From Pseudomonadota bacterium (GTDB lineage Bacteria > Desulfobacterota > Desulfobulbia > Desulfobulbales > JAGXFP01), in NCBI GenBank assembly GCA_018814305.1, contig JAHJAA010000017.1, positions 1 to 64,000 on the forward strand: 64,000 nucleotides of DNA. The letters are read 5' to 3'. Positions 55,308 through 64,000 of this stretch are shown here, piece after piece. Numbering within the stretch: the stretch's first letter is position 1; every line of letters begins with the position of its first letter. The notes beneath the pieces are model-generated. The model saw only the letters and a program-made list of their open reading frames with translations. It did not search any database and had not been told where the DNA came from. A program made the position numbers and the translations under genes.

Positions 55308-56264
55308 TTATTGTCCACCAATTACCTTGGGAGCAAGGCTCTCATCTTGAATCGATTTTTGAACGGATTCCGGGTCCGGGGCTGGAAACATCCGAATAAC
55401 AATCCCGGTAACCCGCTCCCCCTTACCACCCTTTACGACCAAAGCAGAGAAGCCAACATCATCCGCTCCCTGATTGAAGATTCCAGCGGGAGGGCTCCCC
55501 TGGCCGGCATTTTCGACCCCACTGGCAATCAAGGCCTCAGCTGAGTCGAGCCCATAGGCTCCGATGAGATCTCCCGGCACCGGCCTCCCGCCACCGATTT
55601 CTTTTCTGGCTACAAGATAAACGGACTGACCGGCAGCCACATAGAGTAAAAAATCACCGTCCTGACCAGTCGGTCTACTGAGAAAATCCGGGCGAACCTG
55701 TTTCAATGAAGCTTTTCCTAAAACAAGAACCCCTGGGACCGATTCTCCAGAGATCCCGTTGACCACCCTTCCTCCGATACTAAAGAGATTCTCCTCTCCC
55801 TGGAAAAGACTCTCCAAGGTGGATCCCTCAATAATTCCGACATCGAGTGGTGCATCCGAAACTATAAAGCGACGCAGGCTCCCCTGATCATCACCGGCAA
55901 AATAGATGGTTTCACCACTCCTTGGAGGTCCGGGGGGAGCTCCCGGTCGACGCAGCAGTATCCCCATATAATATGAGCCATAAACCAACGAGGCATTAAA
56001 GCGCCCCAACAGATCAGCTCTGACTATGGCGTCTGGAACCCGTCGCATCCCCTCTCCCAAAACGGGAAGCCCTTTCTCGATATTAAAAAACGAGACAATC
56101 CCCAAGGATACAGGATGCTTTTCCGCAACCACAACCCCATTCAAACGCCCGATACTTTTTTTCACACTGTCGACCTGATCGGCGTGAACGGTCACGGCAA
56201 ACACGATCAATGAAATAAGGATTTGTGAGATAAATCTTCCTGTCACAACAATCATTCTAACCAT
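55308..56264 (-). CDS. Exported carboxypeptidase-regulatory-like domain protein
   Basis: 318 residues counting from ATG 56264 (56309 and 56255 are alternative starts). A signal peptide (RFISQILISLIVFAVTVHA) precedes an Ig-like region with phrases such as ISGESVPGVLVLGKASLK and GQDGDFLLYVAAGQSVYLVA, characteristic of carboxypeptidase-regulatory-like domains. It has no enzymatic motif. It is convergent to the monohaem cytochrome gene. Cell-envelope binding or structural roles are typical. Confidence 0.75.
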   Translation of the reverse strand: MVRMIVVTGRFISQILISLIVFAVTVHADQVDSVKKSIGRLNGVVVAEKHPVSLGIVSFFNIEKGLPVLGEGMRRVPDAIVRADLLGRFNASLVYGSYYMGILLRRPGAPPGPPRSGETIYFAGDDQGSLRRFIVSDAPLDVGIIEGSTLESLFQGEENLFSIGGRVVNGISGESVPGVLVLGKASLKQVRPDFLSRPTGQDGDFLLYVAAGQSVYLVARKEIGGGRPVPGDLIGAYGLDSAEALIASGVENAGQGSPPAGIFNQGADDVGFSALVVKGGKGERVTGIVIRMFPAPDPESVQKSIQDESLAPKVIGGQ

Positions 56265-56468
56265 ACGATACAGTCTCCGCAAGACGACCTTACATATCTC
56301 AACCCCCATTTATTCAATGATAGGGGGGATAAAGTGCCTGACATCCTCAAATTTTAATCTTTCTTTTTCAGGGTATTTGGTTCATTATACGACCTTCAAA
56401 AGGATGGAAATAAACGATAGGAATGGACCAGACCGGACACCACCAATTACTGAAGAGGACCTCGGGCA

Positions 56469-57683
56469 ATGCATCCTGATCTGATGCGCAAAATCGATTA
56501 CTATATCGGTATCCCCCTGACCTTTTTGGCCACGCTCCTCATGAAGGGATGCCGTCTGTTCCGATCCCCCGCTCAACCCAAGCCCGATAAAATTCTTTTT
56601 ATTGAACTATCGGAGATGGGTTCTACCATATTGGCAGATCCCGCCATGAGGAAGGCCCAGCAATGCTTCAAGGGACAACTTTTCTTTGTAATTTTCAAAA
56701 AAAACCGTCCAAGCCTGAATCTTCTGCATACAGTCCCTGAAGAAAATATCTTCTGCATCAGAGAAACCAGCCTCTTCACAATTTGTTCCGACCTGATTCG
56801 TTTTACTTTCTGGTGCCGACGCCAAAAAATCGACACGACGGTTGATCTCGAGTTGTTCTCACGTTTTTCAGCACTTCTCGCCTGGCTTTCCGGGGCGGCC
56901 AATCGAAGCGGCTTCCATGCTTTTCATAATGAAGGCCTCTATCGAGGTGACATCCTGACCCACAAGGTGGCCTACAACCCCCACCTCCATATTGCCAAGA
57001 ATTTCATCGCATTGGTGAACGCCCTCAATACCGACCGACCCCAAGTCCCCTATTCCAAAACCCTGATTGAGGATCAGGAACTGACCTTGCCGATCCGCAC
57101 CTTCAAGACTGCCGACAAGATTCGAATGCAGGCCAAGATTACAGAGCTTTATCAGCCCTTGGCTGATAAACCCGAAACCAAGATCGTGCTGATTAACCCA
57201 AACTCCAGTGAACTCCTCCCCCAGCGCCGCTGGCCACAAGAAAAGTATATAACCCTCACCACCGTAATCCTTGAATTCACCGCCGACTGTATCGTGTTGA
57301 TTACCGGCTCGCTGGAGGAATGGCGTGGATCTCAGGCCCTGGTGGAACAGGTTAACAATCCCCGCTGTCTCAATTTCACCGGCACGCTCGAACTGGAAGA
57401 ATTACCGCTCCTTTATGACCTTGCGACTCTGTTAATCACCAACGACTCTGGACCAGGGCATTTTTCGGCGGTAACCCGGATGCCGACCATAGTCCTTTTT
57501 GGACCGGAGACTCCTGCGCTCTACGGTTCCCTGGGGAATTTCATCCCAGTATATGCAGGACTTGCCTGTTCGCCTTGCGTCAACGCCGCCAATCATCGCA
57601 AGACTCCATGCACCGACAATGTCTGCATGCAGGTTATCCACCCGGAAGAGGTCTTTGCCAAGGCTAAACCATTTCTTTTGTAA
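56469..57683 (+). CDS. Glycosyltransferase family 9 (heptosyltransferase-like)
   Basis: 404 residues. The family's GT-B fold has a nucleotide-sugar pocket around INPNSSELLPQRRWPQEKY (about 240-258), GTLELEELPLLYDLATLL and TNDSGPGHFSA (about 322-332). Cysteines near the end (CSPCVNAANHRKTPC) match many heptosyltransferases. It probably adds a sugar to LPS core or a related glycan. The start ATG 56469 has a GAGG upstream. Its last 20 bp overlap the 3' end of the flippase-like gene on the other strand. Confidence 0.88.
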   Translation: MHPDLMRKIDYYIGIPLTFLATLLMKGCRLFRSPAQPKPDKILFIELSEMGSTILADPAMRKAQQCFKGQLFFVIFKKNRPSLNLLHTVPEENIFCIRETSLFTICSDLIRFTFWCRRQKIDTTVDLELFSRFSALLAWLSGAANRSGFHAFHNEGLYRGDILTHKVAYNPHLHIAKNFIALVNALNTDRPQVPYSKTLIEDQELTLPIRTFKTADKIRMQAKITELYQPLADKPETKIVLINPNSSELLPQRRWPQEKYITLTTVILEFTADCIVLITGSLEEWRGSQALVEQVNNPRCLNFTGTLELEELPLLYDLATLLITNDSGPGHFSAVTRMPTIVLFGPETPALYGSLGNFIPVYAGLACSPCVNAANHRKTPCTDNVCMQVIHPEEVFAKAKPFLL

Positions 57684-58755
57684 CCTGGCTTTCTCCCAGA
57701 TTGCCTACTTCGCCTTCCATTTCCGCCATTCCCTCGGCCATCCCCCTCCGAGTGTTTTTATCTGCCTTGAGAAAAATCACCCCCCCCGGCAATCCGCAGA
57801 GGAAGAGGCTCAAACGATAGAGGAGCGCCATGGCCAGGATCTTCTGGGAGTCCCCCGCCGTACTGAAAAAGTACAAAAAAAGCTCCTCCATCACTCCGAC
57901 TCCCCCCGGGGTTACCGGAACAGCAGTCATGATCAAAATAAGAGGTAAATATATGAAAAAATGGAACCAGCGAAGATCAATCTCAAGACTCAGACCAATC
58001 ATCATAACCGAGAGGACGAACGCAGTAACAATAAGAAGAGAATAAAAAAACACCGGAAGCAAGAGCCCCTTGACATGACGATGGCGGTGCATGGCGAGGC
58101 GAATCGTTTCCAATTGCCTCGAAAATGGCAGTAAAGCGATGAGCCTGACAAATTTTTCAGATTGATTCAGTTTGGCATTCAAGGCCAGGAACAGAATCAG
58201 GCCAAGTGCTCCTCCCAGAATAAATACAGCGTAGACTGGTTGTTTTAAGGCCACCGAATCCGCATTTCCAAAAATCAACAGGCCACAAAGCATGAACATT
58301 GAGACAATGACCATCATCACTAACCCGGAAAACCGATTGGCAAAAATGCTGACGACACCGGCCCCCCTCTTTCCACTGTAGCGCATAATATAATAGGCCT
58401 TCACCAGATCCCCGCCCATGGCCCCCGGCAAAAAGTGGTTAAAAAATTCCCCCAAGAAAGAAAGCCGATACAGGCTCCTACGCTCCAGACTGATCCCCTG
58501 AACTATCATCAGTAGCCGCCACCGTTCCGCCGCAAGTAGAATGGTCAGGAGTTGCAGGGCCACGGCAAGCAGGTAATAAACAGGGTGAAAGCTGCTTAGG
58601 CAGGAAAGGAGCCCCGGCCGGATATTCACCTCTCCCCCAGGGGTGATCGATTCATAATCTCGCCAATGGACCTGATTCCCGATCCAGGCCAGAAGAGAGA
58701 ACATGATCGCCATCTTAACGGCGAAGATCAGCTTTCTGCGAACGTTCGAAGACAA
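57664..58755 (-). CDS. Flippase-like membrane protein (UPF0104/YbhN, LPG synthase TM family)
   Basis: 363 residues with about eight membrane helices and the family phrases FFNHFLPGAMGGDLVKAYY and VPVTPGGVGVMEELFLYF. Related proteins are LPG-synthase membrane halves or polyprenyl-lipid flippases. It is convergent with GT9, overlapping by 20 bp at the tails. It belongs functionally with the sugar cluster. Confidence 0.88.
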   Translation of the reverse strand: MSSNVRRKLIFAVKMAIMFSLLAWIGNQVHWRDYESITPGGEVNIRPGLLSCLSSFHPVYYLLAVALQLLTILLAAERWRLLMIVQGISLERRSLYRLSFLGEFFNHFLPGAMGGDLVKAYYIMRYSGKRGAGVVSIFANRFSGLVMMVIVSMFMLCGLLIFGNADSVALKQPVYAVFILGGALGLILFLALNAKLNQSEKFVRLIALLPFSRQLETIRLAMHRHRHVKGLLLPVFFYSLLIVTAFVLSVMMIGLSLEIDLRWFHFFIYLPLILIMTAVPVTPGGVGVMEELFLYFFSTAGDSQKILAMALLYRLSLFLCGLPGGVIFLKADKNTRRGMAEGMAEMEGEVGNLGESQVTKEMV

Positions 58756-58902
58756 TTCCCCCCCCTTTTGAATTGACTCAGCCCGAGCCCGAATAAAAGT
58801 TATCCGTTGGAAGTCTTTAGAGTTTCAAGAAAAAAACAATACAATAAACAATCGAGACGAAATCCAGATAACCGGGTTATCACCCCTAGCATCCTGTCTC
58901 AA

Positions 58903-60720
58903 CTATTTCTTGTGTCGGATCAAAAACCAGGAAGTTATGACCCCGAAAATTAATACCCCGATAAGGCTAAACAAGCTCATCAAATTTGCCACTTTCTGAC
59001 GGGTGGAAATCCGATGCGAAAATGGACGAAAACTGACAAAATGCTCAAGCTCACTTCGCTGATCGAGTTGAAAATGATCACCAGGTCTACATTGATTTTC
59101 GTTTGGGTAAAGATAACAGGCAGGATTTTTCATATTAAACACCCCGGCATCCATGGAAAGAACCGGTCCGGGATGACTGGTTTTAAAGGGAAGAAATTCC
59201 AGTTTATAGCCAAACATCGGCTCATAACAGTGGAGTTGCGAATTGCCGAAGACCAAAGCATCATTTCGGTTTTTGATCAAATTTGTCCCCCCGACTCCAT
59301 TCATCGGAATGGTCAGATTTTTGATCACCGGTGGCTTTCCGGCGCCTTCGATTCTTGAGTACCCCGCCAGAACCAGCCCGGGATCATAACCCTGAACATC
59401 ATAAAATCCCTTCTCCGTCATCAGATTCTGGCCGAGGATTATGATAATCGAGACAACGACTATTGGGAGTTGGAACTTATTCAGATAGATATTCTTTTCG
59501 AGAACAAGGCAACTTAACAAGATAAAGAAAGGGATATAGATAATAAACCACCTGAGAAAATTACTCAGGCTCTTGATCAGGGGTACCGATTTCAGAAAAT
59601 GGTTCCAGTCCGGGGAATAATAATTCAACCCCAACGGGATAAACAGCAAGAGGAGAATCAGACTCAACAGAACAAGATGAACTGGCTGCAATAACTTTCT
59701 TAACGTTCCCGGTCGACCGAAAGGACTGAGTACAAAAGCCTGGATGATGAGCATAAAGGGAATGACCGACAACCCATACTCAAGTTCATGTCTGCCCAAG
59801 GGAAACTCGTTATTAACCACAATCCCTGCAGCATCGACTCCACCACCACCCAACGCCAGAACCCGAAAGATCAGCACCAACAGCGAACCAAGACCGGGAA
59901 CCCCCGGCAAACGATATGAATCCCTTTGAAAATTCTCCAAAAAAGATAACGCCGCTACCAATTTCACTCCGGAAAGAGCAAGTGAGAGAAGCACTGCCAG
60001 GCCAAAACAAATCAGAAATCGGCTGACCAACCTCCCGGCCTCCTGATCTCCATACGCCCGAACCAAACCCATAAGAATGACGGTAATCAATGAAGGGATC
60101 AAAAGCTGGGTCATCCCGGACATGAACATGTAGGCGATTAAAACCCCGGAAATAACCACTCCAGTTGTGGCTTTCATCCGGTCAAGCAGAGCCTCCCCCT
60201 GATTTTCTCGCAATAACAGCCAGGCCAGCCAGGGGATAAGCATAAAGGAGTGAAATTCCATGTGACCAATAATGAATCGATAGGTATAAAGTCCGTTGAA
60301 TAAAAAGAGGGTGCCACCAAGCAGACCGATGACCCGGCTGGTGGCAAATATTCTGGTCAGTAGAAGGAAGAATCCCCAAAACCCCAAAGCGGCAAAGAGG
60401 AAAAAGGTCCAGCGAACACTGGTCAATGGATCAACCAGAAAGGTCAAAAACTGGCTTACGGAAAAATAGAATGCTGCAGGATTTGCCAAGAGCGGCATTC
60501 CCCCGCAAAAAGATGGAGTAAACCATGGCACCGAAAAAAGGCCATTATTCAAGTACCAATAAAAACCATCCAGCAGCATTGGCAGATTATAGGAATAATC
60601 ATGGCCAAGTTTGCCTTGAGCATTGGGCAGGAATTGACTAAACAGAACAAAATGAAAACTAATCAGCAGCCATCCGACTAGGGTGAAACCCCATTTTTTA
60701 TGCAAAAGCACCCTGATCAT
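58903..60720 (-). CDS. Multi-helix membrane protein, GT-C/YfhO-like
   Basis: 605 residues. About eleven helices extend from WGFTLVGWLLISFHFVLFSQ onward. HDYSYNLPMLLDGFYWY after the first helix may act as the acidic site found in lipid-linked glycosyltransferases. The C-terminal section before the last helix is periplasmic. The last helix is followed by WFLIRHKK. It is not close enough to a named family for me to give a donor, but the surroundings point to cell-surface glycan. Confidence 0.72.
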   Translation of the reverse strand: MIRVLLHKKWGFTLVGWLLISFHFVLFSQFLPNAQGKLGHDYSYNLPMLLDGFYWYLNNGLFSVPWFTPSFCGGMPLLANPAAFYFSVSQFLTFLVDPLTSVRWTFFLFAALGFWGFFLLLTRIFATSRVIGLLGGTLFLFNGLYTYRFIIGHMEFHSFMLIPWLAWLLLRENQGEALLDRMKATTGVVISGVLIAYMFMSGMTQLLIPSLITVILMGLVRAYGDQEAGRLVSRFLICFGLAVLLSLALSGVKLVAALSFLENFQRDSYRLPGVPGLGSLLVLIFRVLALGGGGVDAAGIVVNNEFPLGRHELEYGLSVIPFMLIIQAFVLSPFGRPGTLRKLLQPVHLVLLSLILLLLFIPLGLNYYSPDWNHFLKSVPLIKSLSNFLRWFIIYIPFFILLSCLVLEKNIYLNKFQLPIVVVSIIIILGQNLMTEKGFYDVQGYDPGLVLAGYSRIEGAGKPPVIKNLTIPMNGVGGTNLIKNRNDALVFGNSQLHCYEPMFGYKLEFLPFKTSHPGPVLSMDAGVFNMKNPACYLYPNENQCRPGDHFQLDQRSELEHFVSFRPFSHRISTRQKVANLMSLFSLIGVLIFGVITSWFLIRHKK

Positions 60721-60741
60721 TCATCTTAACCCATAATTTCA

Positions 60742-61509
60742 ATGACTCAACAACTCACCCAAAACCGACCGGTGGTCAGTATAGTCCTCCCGACCTTTAA
60801 TGAAAAGGGGAATATAGAACGGTTGATCGAGACCTTATGCTCCCTCCTTTCCATGCCGGTGGAATATATCGTGGTTGACGATGATTCACCCGATGGCACG
60901 GCCGAGGCAGTTGACGCCATGATCCCGTTCAACCCGAATATCCGGTTGGTTGTCAGAAAAGACCAGCGAGGTCTGGTCAGTGCCCTCCAACGGGGGATCG
61001 ATGAAAGTCGAGGTGAGATCATTGTCTGGATGGACTGTGATTTTTCGCTACCGCCGGAAAAGGTCCCCGAACTGATCTCAATGATTCTCGATGAAGGCTA
61101 TGACGTTGCCATCGGATCACGATATATCCCCGGCGGCGCCGATGAGACCGAAGGTCTTCAGGGCTGGGTGGTTCTTTGCCAGAAAGTGGCCACGTCAATG
61201 CTGAACCAGTTGACCCGCTTGATAATGCAGACCGACTTTCATGACTGGACCAGCGGGTTTATCGCCATCAAGTCTTCAATCATTAAACAGATCCCCCTGC
61301 ATGGTGATTACGGAGAATATTTCATTCTGATGATGGCCCGTTTAATCCATGACGGCAGGAAATGGGTCGAGGTCCCCTATCGCAATGTTCCCAGGACCAT
61401 AGGGTCATCCAAAACAGCGGGGACATTTTTGGGACTCTTCATCCGCGGAATTCGATACTACATCCATATCTTCAAGGCCTGGCGGGTTAAAAACAGTCAA
61501 CGTCGATAA
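60742..61509 (+). CDS. Polyprenol-phosphate sugar synthase (DPM1-like, GT2)
   Basis: 255 residues: a GT-A transferase with VSIVLPTFNEKGNIERLIE (about 11-29), DDDSPDGT (about 47-54) and DCDFSLPPEKVPELI (about 93-107). This pattern is DPM1-type, loading mannose or another hexose on undecaprenyl phosphate for membrane transferases. Divergent from the GT-C-like gene by 21 bp, so they probably share control and a lipid-sugar donor/acceptor link is plausible. Confidence 0.9.
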   Translation: MTQQLTQNRPVVSIVLPTFNEKGNIERLIETLCSLLSMPVEYIVVDDDSPDGTAEAVDAMIPFNPNIRLVVRKDQRGLVSALQRGIDESRGEIIVWMDCDFSLPPEKVPELISMILDEGYDVAIGSRYIPGGADETEGLQGWVVLCQKVATSMLNQLTRLIMQTDFHDWTSGFIAIKSSIIKQIPLHGDYGEYFILMMARLIHDGRKWVEVPYRNVPRTIGSSKTAGTFLGLFIRGIRYYIHIFKAWRVKNSQRR

Positions 61510-61696
61510 CTACGGACCTTCTTCAGGACGTCACCACCCATGGATGTTTTCCCATAAAAGTATGCTGGAAGCTGCTGTTCAACCCGAGGCCCAACCATAA
61601 TCCGAGATACCGTTCGCATCTTCCCGCTGTCTGCTTTATACTATTCTGGATCATTAGTAATAATTAATACAATCACTCTACCTACTTATCGGACAA

Positions 61697-62809
61697 ATGA
61701 TACCAGTCAACACTCCTCTTCTGAACGGCAACGAAAAACGCTATCTCAATGAATGTATCGATTCCGGCTGGATCTCTTGTGACGGCCCATTTGTCGACCG
61801 TTTCGAGCGTGAATTTGCTGCCTTCAACGGTAGACATTACGGCATTGCCGTAGCCAATGGCAGCGCCGCTTTAGACGTTGCCGTAGCCGCCTTGAGCATT
61901 CAACCGGGTGATGAGGTGATCATGCCCACCTTCACAATCATCTCCTGTGCCCAGGCGGTAGTGAGGTCCGGTGGCATTCCAATCCTGGTGGATAGCGATC
62001 CCCTGGACTGGAATATGACTGTCGAAGCGATCGAGGAGAAAATCACCCAGCGGACCAAAGCGATCATGGCGGTCCATATGTATGGTCTTCCCTCAGATAT
62101 GGAAAAAATATGTGCCCTTGCCGAAAAGTACCATCTCAAGGTAATCGAAGACGCTGCCCAGGCCATCGGCCAGACCTGTAACGGGAAGCGATGCGGCAGC
62201 TTCGGCCAGGCAAGTGTTTTCAGTTTTTACCCGAATAAACACATTACCACCGGCGAAGGTGGTATGGTACTCACCGACGATGAGCAATTGGCTGAAAGAT
62301 GTCGGAGCTTTCGGAACCTCTGTTTCCAAAAAAAACAACGGTTCGTCCATGAGGAACTCGGCTGGAATTACCGAATGACCAATCTCCAAGCCGCTGTCGG
62401 TTGCGCCCAACTTGAGCAGCTCAACGACCATCTTGACCGAAAAAGGGCGATTGGCGGGCTCTATCAAAGGATATTGACAGACCTCCCCGTCCAGCGCCCC
62501 TTACCCGAAACCAGACTTGCTAAAAATCTTTACTGGGCCTACGGACTTGTCCTGGGAAAAGAGTATCCCGGCAATGCGGCTCAGGTCATGGCACGACTGG
62601 CTGATCATGGAATCGGTTCCAGGCCGTTTTTCTGGCCCATCCATCAACAACCGGTATTCAAAAAAATGGGGCTTTTTGATCAACTCCACCTGCCGGTGGC
62701 AGAAAATCTGGCGCAAAGAGGTTTCTATCTTCCCTCTGGCCTTGCCTTGACCGATCATGAAATTGAGCAGACTGGGGAAGTTTTACGAAAAATTCTGACC
62801 GAACCATAA
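61697..62809 (+). CDS. DegT/DnrJ/EryC1/StrS-family PLP aminotransferase
   Basis: 370 residues. Lys181 in FSFYPNKHITTGEGGM is the expected PLP lysine, and EDAAQAIG with GSFG precede it. These enzymes aminate nucleotide-bound keto-sugars (for example the perosamine, bacillosamine or QuiNAc types). The C-terminal FFWPIHQQP and LPVAENLAQRGFYLPSG are typical. The methyltransferase gene starts 6 bp after its stop, so they are co-transcribed. Confidence 0.93.
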   Translation: MIPVNTPLLNGNEKRYLNECIDSGWISCDGPFVDRFEREFAAFNGRHYGIAVANGSAALDVAVAALSIQPGDEVIMPTFTIISCAQAVVRSGGIPILVDSDPLDWNMTVEAIEEKITQRTKAIMAVHMYGLPSDMEKICALAEKYHLKVIEDAAQAIGQTCNGKRCGSFGQASVFSFYPNKHITTGEGGMVLTDDEQLAERCRSFRNLCFQKKQRFVHEELGWNYRMTNLQAAVGCAQLEQLNDHLDRKRAIGGLYQRILTDLPVQRPLPETRLAKNLYWAYGLVLGKEYPGNAAQVMARLADHGIGSRPFFWPIHQQPVFKKMGLFDQLHLPVAENLAQRGFYLPSGLALTDHEIEQTGEVLRKILTEP

Positions 62810-62815
62810 AAAGCC

Positions 62816-63586
62816 ATGGATACCGTCTTTCAAAAATACGCCACCTACTATGATCTACTCAACCGGGAGAAAGATTACGAAGGGGAAATCGACTATCTTC
62901 TCGCCCTCCACGGCAGATATTCCAGTACCATCCCCAACCAAATCCTGAATCTGGGCTGCGGCACCGGCCTCCATGACCTGAATTTGGCCCGCAGGGGCTA
63001 CCAGATCCTGGGAGTCGACCGCTCCGAGACCATGCTGGCCATGGCGGCAGCAGCGGCTATTAATGCCCCCGATCCCCAGCCGCAATTTCTCCAAGCGGAT
63101 ATCACCGAGCTCAACCTGACAAAATCATTTGACCTGGTCATTTCTCTCTTTCATGTAATCAGTTACCAGACCGCCACTCGTGATCTTCTGGCCACCTTCT
63201 CAACGGCGGCATCCCACCTGCCTCCGACCGGCCTCTTTCTCTTTGATTTCTGGTTCGGTCCCGCCGTCCTCCATCAAAAACCGGAAGTTCGGATCAAGCG
63301 AGCCGAAGACACTTCCTATCGGATCCGTCGGATCACCGAACCGGTTCTCCATGTGGATCGCAATACAGTGGATGTAAATTTTGAGGTAGAAGTCTTCGAC
63401 AAAGCCACAACCGCCACGGAAACGCTTCGCGAAACCCACACCATGCGCTATCTCTTTCTCCCAGAGATTGAAGACCTGCTTCATCGGGCGGGACTCTCTC
63501 TACTCACCGCCGAAGAATGGCTGAGTGGAAAACAGCCTGACCTGAACACCTGGAATGTCTGTTGCGTTGCCCAAAAAAAACCATGA
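62816..63586 (+). CDS. Class I SAM-dependent methyltransferase
   Basis: 256 residues. Motif I ILNLGCGTGLHDL (about 43-55) and GVDRSE are the SAM-binding signatures. LFHVISYQTATRDLLATFS and GLFLFDFWFGPAVLHQKP further match sugar- or small-molecule methyltransferases found in surface-glycan clusters. The actual methyl acceptor cannot be read from sequence. Confidence 0.87.
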   Translation: MDTVFQKYATYYDLLNREKDYEGEIDYLLALHGRYSSTIPNQILNLGCGTGLHDLNLARRGYQILGVDRSETMLAMAAAAAINAPDPQPQFLQADITELNLTKSFDLVISLFHVISYQTATRDLLATFSTAASHLPPTGLFLFDFWFGPAVLHQKPEVRIKRAEDTSYRIRRITEPVLHVDRNTVDVNFEVEVFDKATTATETLRETHTMRYLFLPEIEDLLHRAGLSLLTAEEWLSGKQPDLNTWNVCCVAQKKP

Positions 63587-63605
63587 TTTTTTCAAGGCTT
63601 CATGA

Positions 63606-64000
63606 ATGCTGAACCGTTTATGGCAATACCTGGATATTCGACAAAGCCGCTATCGCCAACGGCCACCGGCTTCCCTGCCTATTCTGCTTTTCTGGGTGAC
63701 GGATCGCTGTAATCTTCGCTGCCGGATGTGTGGTGACCAATGGCGGGTTGAGCTTCAGCATGACCGCTCCCCACTGACCATGCCCGAAATCAGCCGGGTA
63801 ATCGATAGCGCGCGACGATTAAAAACCCTGATCATTTCCCTCACCGGCGGCGAGCCCCTGCTTCATCCGGGGATTTTCGACATTCTCGACCTGATCCGCA
63901 ATGCCGGGATCAGTGCCAACATGTGCACCAATGGGACCCTGTTGACCGAAGATCTGGTCAAACGCCTGGCCCGGACATCTTTAAAATCCATTTCCGTCTC
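63606..64000 (+). CDS. Radical SAM protein (5' part; cut by the window end)
   Basis: The start ATG 63606 has an AAGG site upstream. 131 codons are present with no stop. CNLRCRMC (about 37-44) is the CX3CX2C cluster ligand set, and GGEP near residue 80 contacts SAM. DILDLIRNAGISANMCTNGT also matches the radical SAM/SPASM group. Position after the methyltransferase gene suggests a role in the same surface-glycan or modification cluster. The remainder lies beyond the window. Confidence 0.9.
   Translation, partial: MLNRLWQYLDIRQSRYRQRPPASLPILLFWVTDRCNLRCRMCGDQWRVELQHDRSPLTMPEISRVIDSARRLKTLIISLTGGEPLLHPGIFDILDLIRNAGISANMCTNGTLLTEDLVKRLARTSLKSISV

Overview
The window looks like a chromosomal segment of an anaerobic, diderm, sulfur- or metal-respiring member of the Desulfobacterota (former Deltaproteobacteria), most likely near the Desulfobulbales. 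This is inferred from gene content: a single-chain pyruvate:ferredoxin oxidoreductase, several multihaem cytochromes c, a Tat-ferredoxin/NrfD quinone module, short 'split' forms of GlmU and PurH, FolE2 in place of FolE1, and a zapA-6S RNA arrangement. No rRNA, tRNA, phage, insertion-sequence transposase or CRISPR array was seen.

Layout. 1-8.0 kb: a small interrupted reading frame, then carA-carB, ftsH and folP on the + strand. 8.1-15 kb: a 156-bp inverted-repeat element, a short class I adenylate cyclase, the pyruvate:ferredoxin oxidoreductase and wrbA. 15-20.5 kb (- strand): tyrS and rny, a 6S RNA gene, zapA, a ZapB-like coiled coil and a GlmU without its acetyltransferase end. 21-25 kb (+): a haem-bearing periplasmic beta-propeller, then an FtsX-type permease, a TPR protein and an ABC ATPase. 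25-32.5 kb (-): enolase, a small membrane protein, and a five-gene envelope operon (LolA-like protein, two FtsX-type permeases, ATPase, outer-membrane barrel). 32.6-44.7 kb: a respiratory block with two paralogous six-haem NapC/NirT-type cytochromes, a MerR regulator with a cysteine-rich tail, a DUF2339-like membrane protein, a tetrahaem cytochrome/ferredoxin/NrfD operon, a response regulator and a large TPR membrane protein. 44.8-53.6 kb (-): a second FtsH, a U32 hydroxylase-type protein, a rhomboid protease, a histidine kinase, pyrR, purN, a stand-alone IMP cyclohydrolase and an Hsp15-like protein. 54-55.3 kb (+): a Met-rich 30-codon leader, folE2 and a monohaem cytochrome c. 55.3-64 kb: a carboxypeptidase-regulatory-like protein and an envelope glycosylation cluster (GT9, flippase-like, GT-C-like, polyprenol-sugar synthase, DegT aminotransferase, methyltransferase and a radical SAM gene cut by the window end).

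How it fits together. Pyruvate oxidation supplies reduced ferredoxin. The NrfD module and the two CX3CH-containing cytochromes could pass electrons between the quinone pool and the periplasm. The most interesting signal is regulatory. A 9-bp core (CACAWTGTG) lies between plausible -35 and -10 boxes in front of both the MerR gene and the tetrahaem/NrfD operon, which suggests that the Cys-rich MerR protein controls both. Other points worth attention are the complete trans-envelope ABC/LolA/barrel operon with a heptanucleotide repeat in its leader, the Met-rich leader peptide abutting folE2, and the 6S RNA.
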